Part shown: positions 57,758-64,000 of the stretch, one piece after another | Position numbering within the stretch: the stretch's first letter is position 1 | Layout of the letters: each line of letters opens with the position of its first letter | Source of the DNA: Microlunatus antarcticus | Lineage (GTDB): Bacteria; Actinomycetota; Actinomycetes; Propionibacteriales; Propionibacteriaceae | Assembly: GCF_014193425.1 (NCBI RefSeq) | Contig: NZ_JACHZG010000001.1 | Coordinates: 1,364,001-1,428,000, forward strand | Direction of reading: 5' to 3' | DNA: 64,000 nucleotides | Position numbers and translations under genes: made by a program | Notes under the pieces: generated by a model | Database searches by the model: none | What the model was told of the DNA's origin: nothing | What the model saw: only the letters and a program-made list of their open reading frames with translations

Positions 57758-58073
57758 GTGCCCGATCGCATCATGTTCGTCCAGGTGAAGACCGGGTTCC
57801 CAATAGACCAAGGACCTTGCTGGGTCTGCCGCGTGAACTTCTCGAGAAGCTGGCAGTCAGCACGCTTCCACGGCCTGAACCTGCGGCGCGAGAGCGGCTT
57901 TGAGAGCAACTTTGTCGATCTTGAGTCAGGCGACAAGTGGTGGGTCTCAGGTCCAAGGCGCGACCGAAGCGACGCGCGATAGTGCGCAGCAGCCCACCGT
58001 CGACGACGACGTCCGCCACGAGTACGAGGCCTTCCTTGCAGGCGCATCCCTGCCGGGACGGGAGAACGGATAG
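57758..58073 (+). pseudogene. Small hypothetical gene with a frameshift near its end
   Basis: GTG 57758: RIMFVQVKTGFPIDQGPCWV, VNFSRSWQSARFHGLNLRR and GDKWWVSGPRRDRSDAR, then TAG. In the frame one base further on the sequence continues SAQQPTVDDDVRHEYEAFLA and GASLPGRENG-TAG (58071-58073), a sensible ending. One inserted base near 57,980 explains the split. Unknown small actinobacterial family. Confidence 0.55.
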
Positions 58074-58105
58074 CTGGCCGCCCCTCGGGCGGTCGTCGAA
58101 GGGGC

Positions 58106-58160
58106 CGGCTTGCGTGCGTCCCGCATGACGGTCTGCTTGCGTCCTTCGCGCGAGGGTCGC
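58106..58160 (-). repeat. Reverse hairpin repeats, degenerate pair
   Basis: CTTGCGTGCGTCCCGCATGACGG and CTTGCGTCCTTCGCGCGAGGG, in two separate units, both reversed and both with loop or stem changes. Confidence 0.7.
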
Positions 58161-58247
58161 CCTATGTGCTGACCGTCAGGGGTGGGGTGCAGACCCCAGC
58201 CCCCCGATTCAGCCACCTGACAGGCCACCTTCAGCCACACTGCTGGC

Positions 58248-58472
58248 ATGGACGTACTGCTCGCCGCGAGCCTTGTGTTCTTCGCTGTCGGTATTGGCTT
58301 GATCATCACTGGCCGGTGGCGGGTTGTAAACAGCCTGGACGATGGCACGTACACCGCGCGTCCTCGAATGCGAACAACCTGGATCGGTCTGGCGGCGGCA
58401 GTGGCTGGCGCCCTGCTCCTGATCGCCTTCATCGCAATCAGCATGACACTGCCGAACGCGGTAGCCGCCTAA
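58248..58472 (+). CDS. Two-helix membrane protein, 74 residues
   Basis: ATG 58248: MDVLLAASLVFFAVGIGLII, a basic loop (TGRWRVVNSLDDGTYTARPR) and a second helix (IGLAAAVAGALLLIAFIAIS). Unknown family. Confidence 0.65.
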   Translation: MDVLLAASLVFFAVGIGLIITGRWRVVNSLDDGTYTARPRMRTTWIGLAAAVAGALLLIAFIAISMTLPNAVAA

Positions 58473-58648
58473 GCGGCAGTCTCGACCAACGTCGGGCACG
58501 CGTGTTGCACATGACGGACGGCTTACGGGGCACTGTGAACGAGCCTGGTGCTGCGTGCTTCACGCGACGGTTCGACCTACCAACGTCTAGCACGATCGTT
58601 GATTCTTGATCTCCGGCGTCGGCCGACGCCTCGGCCTACGCTGCTCTC

Positions 58649-58876
58649 ATGCCACGCGAGGACGAGCAAGAGGACGAGGACACGGGCCGTCCCTCCAGAC
58701 GCGACATCTGGACGAGCGGCTGGGCGGGGACCCCTGGGATTCTCGCTGCCTCACTGATAGTGATCGGCGTCTTGAATCTCACTCTGCACCGTTGGACGAC
58801 CGCAATCCTCGCTTTTGCCTGTGCTCTGATGTTGTTGTTTGGTGCTTTCGTATTGGACCTGCCTAAGTCGCGCTAG
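58649..58876 (+). CDS. Two-helix membrane protein, 75 residues
   Basis: ATG 58649: acidic start MPREDEQEDEDTGRPSRRD, then AGTPGILAASLIVIGVLNLT and WTTAILAFACALMLLFGAFV as two helices. Unknown family; flanked by reverse repeats on both sides. Confidence 0.65.
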   Translation: MPREDEQEDEDTGRPSRRDIWTSGWAGTPGILAASLIVIGVLNLTLHRWTTAILAFACALMLLFGAFVLDLPKSR

Positions 58877-59043
58877 TCCCTCAAGTTGGCTCGCGCTCAG
58901 CATGACGGTGGTCCTGCGTGCTCCGCATGACGGTCGGCTTGCGGAACTGTTGTGAGAGGCAACCACGGTGAGCGAGTCGTCAGAGTGATGTTCCACGAGA
59001 ATGGAGTTGACGTGCATGGGCCATCGCGAGGGTCCCGCGACAG

Positions 59044-59709
59044 TCAGAACGTAATGACGGCGCTGGCGGCGGCGTGGAGCCAGCCTGAAATCGTCCCTTC
59101 GCCGGTGCGGACTTCGAGGCGCTCAGCGAGCGCCTCGAAGATCTCGTCGTGGAACGCGAGTAGGTAGTGGTTGAGATCGTGGGAGAGCCGGCCGGGATGC
59201 GAACTCGGATGACCCGCGTCGATGCGATCCTCCTCTGCGAGCCAGGGTGAATTGTGGACGATGTGGGCTTCGTAGGGAGCCAAGCCGCGACCTGCGAGCG
59301 GGTGGCCGTCGAGACCCTCGTCGTTCGGGCCGCCGAACTTGATGGAGGCACAGGAGTAGAAAGTGAACTGAAGCAGCGGCCTGCTGTCGACATCCGCTGC
59401 AGACACTGACCTGGCAGAGGTGCCGTCCCAGGGCGCCGGATCGGCTGCGAAGCAGATCAGGTCGGCGCGTGTCCCGTTGGAGATGACATGCGGCAGTGGT
59501 GCACCGACGTCCCACGCAGGGAGCTCGATCCGCTCGGCCCAGGGCTCGCCTCGTGCTGCGACGAGTCGTCTTTCGGCCTGGTACACGTCCAGGAGAGCTT
59601 GCTGATCTTGGTAGCTGGACGAGGACCACCGCTCCTGCGCCTCCACCAACGCTGCGACAACGGAGTCATCAGTCACGTTCCAATTCTCGCGCACGCGATC
59701 GACCAGCAA
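59044..59709 (-). CDS. Hypothetical protein, 221 residues
   Basis: MLVDRVRENWNVTDDSVVAA, QQALLDVYQAERRLVAARGE, then PHVISNGTRADLICFAADPA and HYLLAFHDEIFEALAERLEV. It has no signal peptide or transmembrane helix. A conserved-looking alpha/beta protein that I cannot place. Confidence 0.6.
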   Translation of the reverse strand: MLVDRVRENWNVTDDSVVAALVEAQERWSSSSYQDQQALLDVYQAERRLVAARGEPWAERIELPAWDVGAPLPHVISNGTRADLICFAADPAPWDGTSARSVSAADVDSRPLLQFTFYSCASIKFGGPNDEGLDGHPLAGRGLAPYEAHIVHNSPWLAEEDRIDAGHPSSHPGRLSHDLNHYLLAFHDEIFEALAERLEVRTGEGTISGWLHAAASAVITF

Positions 59710-59857
59710 CCCGGGCTGCTCCAGTCCTTCGTTGGACGCCCTACACCAAGGGCTCGGCGCTGAGCCATCAGGTAACCGAGCTCTCAGCGTGCGCCGCAGG
59801 ACGGTCGGCTTCCGTGCCCCGCGGCACTGTTGATCAGCGTGCCTTGCAGAAGGGTAC

Positions 59858-60085
59858 TTAGTCGTGATTCGTCGGACGGTGCTGGTGCTCTGAGGCGTCG
59901 CCAGCCGCCCTTCGCCGATGGACGTTGATGTAGATCGTTGTGAAGACGAGAGCCGGTAGGTAGCTGAGAAACTTGAACCGAGGGATCAGTGGCTCGATGA
60001 CGAAGGTCCCCAGCGCAATGAGCGCGAGCGTGGCGACGACGCCGACGATGAGGGTTGAGGTCCTCACGTTCCCGTTTTCATCCAT
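59858..60085 (-). CDS. Two-helix membrane protein, 75 residues
   Basis: ATG 60085: MDENGNVRTSTLIVGVVATL and ALIALGTFVIEPLIPRFKFL form one helix region; SYLPALVFTTIYINV forms a second. A His-rich tail (HEQHRPTNHD-like) ends it. Unknown. Confidence 0.55.
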   Translation of the reverse strand: MDENGNVRTSTLIVGVVATLALIALGTFVIEPLIPRFKFLSYLPALVFTTIYINVHRRRAAGDASEHQHRPTNHD

Positions 60086-60266
60086 GGCAGTGAGCATCGC
60101 ACCGAAGCCCTTGCCGAGCTCACTTAAGCAGTGCGGTCGGCTCGCGTGCTCCGCTCGACGGTCGCACATGCCCAAGTGGGGTCCGGTGCGGCGCTGCCTC
60201 CGAGCCGTTGCTAGCAACTTCACCTTGCTCGCCTCAGCGTGGCCGGGTTATGTAGAGGATGTGTCC

Positions 60267-60881
60267 ATGACTGGAGCCACCGCCAAGCCTCAAGGCGTCA
60301 GCCGAGGAGCGGTCTTAGTGATGGCAGCCATCCTGGCGCTAGTACTCAGTCTGGTCCTGATCATCGTGCTTGGGCTCCGCGTCCTCGGGCTACCCGTGCT
60401 GTTCAACCGAGTTTCTGACCACGGGGACCGCGTCAGCATCGAAGTCCCTACTGGTTGGCGCGTCGAGACCCCGCCTAACGGCGGACAGATCACTACGGAC
60501 AACGGCAGCTCGGGAGAAGGCGAGCCATACCGGATCTCGGACATCCACGCCCAGAGCTGGGTCGGTGGCAGTGGCACCACGTACTTCGACGTCGAAGTCG
60601 GACCTGCCCCGGCGGGTGGCGAGGGCGACGACCAAAGCACCTGGGTCGCTGATACCTGCAAGGTCTTGATCAACTGTGTGTCCGACCAACCTGTGCGGCA
60701 GGTGTAACTGGGCGGAGAGCCAGCAAGAGCACAGGTGCTTAGCGTCAACGGAGCCACGCTCTACGTCGCAACCGTCCGGCATGACGGCAACCTCGTCCGC
60801 TACCTCGGTTACAGCGACGTCGCCCTTGACCGCGGCCGTGAACTCGGCAACGTCTCGGACTCCATCCGCTTCGTGCGCTGA
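60267..60881 (+). pseudogene. Membrane-anchored protein gene interrupted by an in-frame TAA
   Basis: From ATG 60267 one helix (AVLVMAAILALVLSLVLIIV) precedes an extracytoplasmic domain (VSIEVPTGWRVETPPNGG, TTYFDVEVGPAPAGGEGD) ending QPVRQV-TAA at 60705-60707. The same frame goes on GGEPARAQVLSVNGATLYVA, HDGNLVRYLGYSDVALDRG and GNVSDSIRFVR to TGA 60879-60881. The downstream part is plainly the missing end of the same domain. A single base change restores a 204-residue protein. Confidence 0.72.
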
Positions 60882-60921
60882 TGTAGGCGTTCTTGCGGTA
60901 GCACGTCAGACCGCCGAGCGT

Positions 60922-61018
60922 CGTGCCGCAGGACGGTGGGCGCGCGTGCTCCGCACGACGGTCGGCAACGCGTGCTCCGCACGACGATGGTCCTGCGTGC
61001 TCCGCACGACGATGGTCA
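60922..61018 (-). repeat. Reverse hairpin-repeat array, about four units
   Basis: Reverse units at roughly 60,945, 60,972 and 60,998, with a degenerate one before them. The last two share CACGACGATGG, a local variant. This is the right end of the reverse block. Confidence 0.88.
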
Positions 61019-61127
61019 CCTCAGCTTCTGGCTTCAGTCGGCTGGCGTTGGGCTCTACGCCGGTAAACTCAGAGTCGACCTTCAGGATCAGAGCGCTCTG
61101 TGGGCTCCTGCCTGAGGGGCTATGAGC

Positions 61128-61173
61128 GCAAGCCGACCGTCGTGCGGAGCACGCAAGCCGACCGTCCTGCGAG
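61128..61173 (+). repeat. Forward hairpin repeats, two units
   Basis: One perfect forward unit followed by a degenerate one (CCGTCCTGCGAGA). The direction switches back here, only 110 bp after the reverse block. Confidence 0.85.
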
Positions 61174-61193
61174 AACAAGGCCTAGTGATGCGA

Positions 61194-61224
61194 AGACCCC
61201 TGCCCGACATCTCGGCAGGGGTCT
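61194..61224. terminator. Hairpin after the excalibur-domain gene
   Basis: A perfect 11-bp stem AGACCCCTGCC/GGCAGGGGTCT with a 9-nt loop, just past the stop of the minus-strand secreted-protein gene. No strong T-run. Confidence 0.65.
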
Positions 61225-61233
61225 CGTGTGCGG

Positions 61234-62133
61234 TCAGCGCTTCTCGCAGGCCACGCCGTCCTCGTCGGGGTCGAGCTTCTTGTTCTTCTTGTAGGTGTTC
61301 GTGTCGCGCGTCCAGTTGTTCACGCCCAGCCCCTTCTCGCGCCCGCCAGCCCTGCCCACCCCGTACGCGTAGATCTCGTTGAGCGCGGAGCAGCTCGCGT
61401 AGGACTTCGGCTTGAGCTTCTTCACGACGATGTGATCCCCGTGCGAAGTTGCCTCTGCCAGCGTGGGCGATCCTGTGAAGGCGTAGCGGAACGACCCCGA
61501 GGTGGTGGACGGCAGGGTGGTCTTCAAGACGCCCTTGTCGTCTGCGGTGACGGTTCGCACGTACAGGTAGTTGCCTCCGTCGACCTTGAAGCGGAGGTCG
61601 GCCTGCGCCTGGGGCCACCTCTTGCCGTCGCGTTCGATCGTGCCCTTGACGGTGATCCTCTTTCCTTGGGCCACCTTCTCCGGCGAAGCATTGATCGTGA
61701 GCTTGACCGTCTTCAGCAGCGGCGCCGGCACGGTGACCTGCTGGAACAAGGCTTGGGTCACCTGGTCAGGGATGGTCGTCACCAAGACGGCGTTCCACGT
61801 TCCGACCGGGAACCCGCTCGAACCTTTCGGGACGTCCAGCCGCACCCCCACGGGAGCGTCCGTGTCGCCGTGGCACACCACTGGTGCACTTCCCTTGGCC
61901 TCCACACCTTCCACGGTCAGCGACACGTTGATGACGGTGCCGGGCCCGTAGCAGGTGTAGCGCAAGGACACGCCTGCGACCCTGGTGTCCTGGATGTACG
62001 GCGCCTCCTCCGTGGCGATGAACGCCGGCTCGTGCGGGCCCGGGCTGGGTGCTGCCGTGGCGGTCGAGGGAACCATCACCAGTGCGAGGGCTGCTGCGGC
62101 AAGTACCGCGGAGAGCGCGGGGCGCTTGAACAT
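61234..62133 (-). CDS. Secreted protein with C-terminal excalibur calcium-binding domain
   Basis: A 299-residue exported protein. The signal peptide (MFKRPALSAVLAAAALALVM, cleavage near TATAA) is followed by a beta-rich region (about residues 35-230) with Ig-like segments such as ITVKGTIERDGKRWPQAQAD. The last 45 residues, YASCSALNEIYAYGVGRAGG to LDPDEDGVACEKR, are an excalibur domain with the Ca-binding DxDxDG loop. It looks like an ordinary chromosomal gene, more GC-rich than the cassettes. Confidence 0.85.
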   Translation of the reverse strand: MFKRPALSAVLAAAALALVMVPSTATAAPSPGPHEPAFIATEEAPYIQDTRVAGVSLRYTCYGPGTVINVSLTVEGVEAKGSAPVVCHGDTDAPVGVRLDVPKGSSGFPVGTWNAVLVTTIPDQVTQALFQQVTVPAPLLKTVKLTINASPEKVAQGKRITVKGTIERDGKRWPQAQADLRFKVDGGNYLYVRTVTADDKGVLKTTLPSTTSGSFRYAFTGSPTLAEATSHGDHIVVKKLKPKSYASCSALNEIYAYGVGRAGGREKGLGVNNWTRDTNTYKKNKKLDPDEDGVACEKR

Positions 62134-62282
62134 GAGGTACTCGCTCTCGTCGGGAAACTGAGCAAACTGTAGAACAGCCTCAGGGGCAGCGCGGACCCCG
62201 CGCGTGCCGGCCGACGGCGTGGACCTGAGGATGAGCCAGCCAGGCGCAGAGCGTGCCTGGCCAGCCAGGACGAGGAGCATTG

Positions 62283-63248
62283 ATGAGCGACGAGACAACC
62301 CCCGAGATCGTGGGTCGGCGAGGCCTGCTCGGTCGAGGGGCCGCGCTCGCCGCGGGCACAGCCGCGGGTGCACTGGCCCTGGGCGCCGGTACCCGGCCCG
62401 CCGAAGCAGCGGCCGGCGACCCGTTGATCATCGGCTCCGGCGCGAACCTCACCGCCAGGTACACCCAGCTCGAGTACCGCACCACCGGGGAGGAACCGCC
62501 GAACCGGCCGACCCTGGGCCTGATCAACGCCAAGGGCCCGGCGCTCTACCTCGAGCCGTCGCCCGAGGACACCGACTTCGAGAGCGAGGTGGGTTACCGG
62601 ACCGAGGCGGGCTCCTTCTTCACGCTCAAGGAACGCCCGGTCTACCGCGCCGACGAGCCCGGTAACCCCAACGGATACGCCGTCGGCCTTGCGACCCTCG
62701 ACGACATCGACCTCGTCCAGCAGCCCTACATCACCGCCCCGTACCGGATCCTCGACACGACCAAGGCGTTCCCCGGCACCATCCAGCCCACCACCAACTT
62801 CGACTCCTCCGGCCGGCTGAAGGCCGGCCGCTACGTCGACGTCGCCGTCGGCACCATCGACCGCTTCACGATCCGGGCGGTGTTCGTCAACGTGCACAGC
62901 TCCGGCTCGACCGCGAACGGCTACCTCGCCGTCTACCCGGCCGGCACCTCGGCGCCGTCGAACATCCCGCCACGCCAGTCCACGGTGCACTTCACGAAGG
63001 GCGTGACCGTCGCGAACTTCACCGTCACCCCCGCCGTCCTGCTGGACACCGCCGAGGGCGGCCCGACGTACTTCATCCGGGTCTACGCCTCCGCCACGAC
63101 CCACGTCGTCGTCGACCTCCTGGGCCAGATCCGCGACGGAGTCGTGTCCGACCCGAACTCGGGCGTCCCCTCACCGCTCCAGCACCGCACCAGGCGCCCC
63201 AGGTCGGCCGCCCGACGCATCACGAGCAAACTCAAGTCGCCCCGCTGA
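62283..63248 (+). CDS. Tat-exported hypothetical protein
   Basis: A 321-residue protein with a twin-arginine signal (GRRGLLGRGAALAAGTAAGA, cleavage near RPAEAAAG). The mature part is beta-rich: PYRILDTTKAFPGTIQPTT and VDVAVGTIDRFTIRAVFVNV, then VDLLGQIRDG and an Arg-rich tail. The pattern RILDT...VNV...GYLAVYP...VVVDLLG is common in actinobacterial surface proteins of unknown role. ATG 62283 follows GACGAGGAGC. Confidence 0.8.
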   Translation: MSDETTPEIVGRRGLLGRGAALAAGTAAGALALGAGTRPAEAAAGDPLIIGSGANLTARYTQLEYRTTGEEPPNRPTLGLINAKGPALYLEPSPEDTDFESEVGYRTEAGSFFTLKERPVYRADEPGNPNGYAVGLATLDDIDLVQQPYITAPYRILDTTKAFPGTIQPTTNFDSSGRLKAGRYVDVAVGTIDRFTIRAVFVNVHSSGSTANGYLAVYPAGTSAPSNIPPRQSTVHFTKGVTVANFTVTPAVLLDTAEGGPTYFIRVYASATTHVVVDLLGQIRDGVVSDPNSGVPSPLQHRTRRPRSAARRITSKLKSPR

Positions 63249-63259
63249 CCCTTTTAGCA

Positions 63260-63296
63260 GCGCGGCACCCCGACCGCCGGGCTCAGGGTGCCGCGC
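63260..63296 (+). terminator. Terminator of the Tat-protein gene
   Basis: An 11-bp perfect stem GCGCGGCACCC/GGGTGCCGCGC, 12 bp after the stop codon. Confidence 0.7.
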
Positions 63297-63445
63297 CTCG
63301 GCCACCGCTCCCCGCACCACAGCTGACCAGCGTCCAGAAGTCCGCGTCAGATCGTGACGAGGCCCGGCCTCGAGCCGAAGCGACAGGAACGCACGTGACG
63401 AGTCAGCTGGTCCTGTGACGGAGCACTGAGCTCGAAGCTCGGGTT

Positions 63446-63483
63446 GCGTGCTCCGCACGACGGTCGGGTCGTGTGGAGCACGC
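63446..63483. repeat. Head-to-head hairpin repeats forming a 16-bp inverted repeat
   Basis: GCGTGCTCCGCACGAC (63446-63461) pairs with GTCGTGTGGAGCACGC (63468-63483) with one mismatch around the loop GGTCGG. It is the only place in the window where reverse and forward units are fused. Confidence 0.85.
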
Positions 63484-63564
63484 AGAACGACCCCGCCATG
63501 GCGTCCGAAGGGCACTTGGGCGGAGCGGCAAGGTAAGGGTGTCGCACCACAGCGATGGGATCTC

Positions 63565-63806
63565 TTAGTGGTCAAGTGCGGCGTCGACCTGCGCTAGCAG
63601 CGTGTGCGCGAGGTGGTGAAGTCGTCCTGGCTGGTCGTCGGCAAACGGCGCGTGGAGGAGGTCTTCACACTCGTTGTCGCCGGCGTGGAATGCCTGCTTG
63701 AGGTCGTCGGCTTAAGGCTCCCGTTCGAGGAGCTCTTCAGAGGTCGCCAGCCAACTCTGGAGATCCTCGATCGAGGTCGCGGAGCCGTCGACGAAACCAC
63801 TAGCAC
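63565..63806 (-). pseudogene. Small hypothetical gene with in-frame TAA and no start
   Basis: On the minus strand the frame reads GFVDGSATSIEDLQSWLATS, EELLEREP, then TAA at 63712-63714, then ADDLKQAFHAGDNECEDLLH and HLAHTLLAQVDAALDH ending at TAA 63565. The two halves clearly belong together. No ATG, GTG or TTG is in frame before the next upstream stop (TGA 63859-63861), so the 5' end is also lost. Confidence 0.6.
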
Positions 63807-63981
63807 CGGTCGTAACCGCTGAAGCACATTGCGGTTGTACGCGTTTACCGGCTGATGGTCACACCCGACGGCCGAAGCCCAAGGCAACAAGCCCCAGATC
63901 TACGCCCACTCCGAGCGCGTCATCCGTCTCACGTGCGCCGCCTGCGCCACAACCAGTCGCCGTCCCACCAGTGCTGTGGGT

Positions 63982-64000
63982 ACGTATGCCGACCATCGTG
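63982..64000 (+). repeat. Partial forward hairpin repeat at the window end
   Basis: ATGCCGACCATCGTG runs into the window edge, so the repeat family continues beyond 64 kb. Confidence 0.6.

Larger units (their letters stand above)
63249..63564. other. Intergenic stretch with terminator and head-to-head repeats
   Basis: Contains the terminator at 63260-63296 and the inverted repeat pair at 63446-63483. No gene is supported in the remainder. Confidence 0.6.
29574..64000. other. Hairpin-repeat-punctuated gene-cassette region (extends beyond window)
   Basis: About 40 small genes and remnants on both strands are separated by copies of a dispersed repeat with core CGACCGTCGTGCGGAGCACG. The core holds CGAC-C-GTCG and the 5-bp hairpin CGTGC-GGA-GCACG, sharing a CG. 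Copies are 25-28 bp apart in arrays. Besides the arrays listed separately, single or degenerate copies occur near 32371, 33196, 33577, 34151, 35500, 35953, 37390, 41971, 43863, 45078, 46045, 47148, 49873, 50813, 51482, 52745, 53388, 54739 and 56076 (forward), and near 58499, 58897, 59785 and 60130 (reverse). I recognise none in 1-29,570. Base composition is visibly less GC-rich than the core. Confidence 0.8.

Noticed and set aside
29574-61173. Canonical integron with attC sites
   Set aside because: I see no GTTRRRY/RYYYAAC core sites, no IntI-type integrase, and the hairpin stem is only 5 bp. Orientation and cargo are similar, but the sites are not attC.
29574-64000. REP elements moved by a RAYT transposase
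   Set aside because: The repeat is short and palindromic, but no RAYT-like protein and no GTAG-type REP head is present in the window. The possibility of one elsewhere remains.
28698-64000. Insertion sequences or prophage genes
   Set aside because: I found no transposase, no terminal inverted repeats with target duplications, and no phage structural or lysis genes.

Overview
The window comes from a very GC-rich Gram-positive bacterium. GTG starts, GTGA stop/start overlaps, gene order and gene families (TldD/TldE, PimE-like GT87, CPBP protease, winged-helix AlkZ-like protein) suggest an actinobacterium, plausibly Nocardioidaceae or a relative. That placement is inference, because no rRNA is present.

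Bases 1-27,100 are an intact core segment with tight operons and no broken genes. From left to right it holds tldE (cut by the window edge) and tldD, hisF, a HIT hydrolase and a GT87 glycosyltransferase, ilvD, and a VOC protein. A putative SipW-type signal peptidase operon follows (TasA-like protein, signal peptidase, LamG protein), then an APH(6)-like kinase. Next come most of the branched-chain amino-acid genes: ilvBN-ilvC, leuB, ilvE and cimA. Two of these transcripts, ilvB and cimA, have leader-peptide/terminator attenuators. The core ends with deoA, a fumarylacetoacetate hydrolase, gltX, a CPBP protease and the tRNA pair Gln(CUG)-Glu(CUC).

Bases 27,387-28,697 hold an excisionase-like protein and an apparently intact tyrosine integrase directly downstream of tRNA-Glu, the usual layout of an element integrated at a tRNA 3' end. 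I found no second copy of the tRNA 3' end, so the other boundary is probably outside the window.

Bases 29,570-64,000 are quite different. About 40 small genes and gene remnants lie on both strands, separated by a short dispersed repeat. Its core is CGACCGTCGTGCGGAGCACG, which contains the 5-bp hairpin CGTGC-GGA-GCACG. Copies occur singly or in tandem arrays with a 25-28 bp period. I recognise no copy in bases 1-29,570. From 29.6 to 56.1 kb all copies point the same way. From 56.6 to 61.0 kb they are all reversed, then they return to the first direction. The genes resemble the cargo of integron cassettes or immunity-gene islands: VOC, GNAT, HAD, SDR, barstar, DUF4265, DUF4190, DUF805, DUF4760, YaaC, peptide deformylase and small membrane proteins. 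Several are broken by one in-frame TAG/TAA or by a frameshift. A more AT-rich gene at 47.4-49.1 kb encodes a SIR2 - deoxyribosyltransferase/TIR-like - HEPN-like protein, a plausible anti-phage effector.

The best candidate for something undescribed is this polar, hairpin-repeat-punctuated gene array next to a tyrosine integrase. It looks like a cassette system but lacks canonical attC sites. Near 61.2-63.2 kb two ordinary secreted-protein genes appear (an excalibur-domain protein and a Tat-exported protein), and the repeats continue beyond them to the window end.
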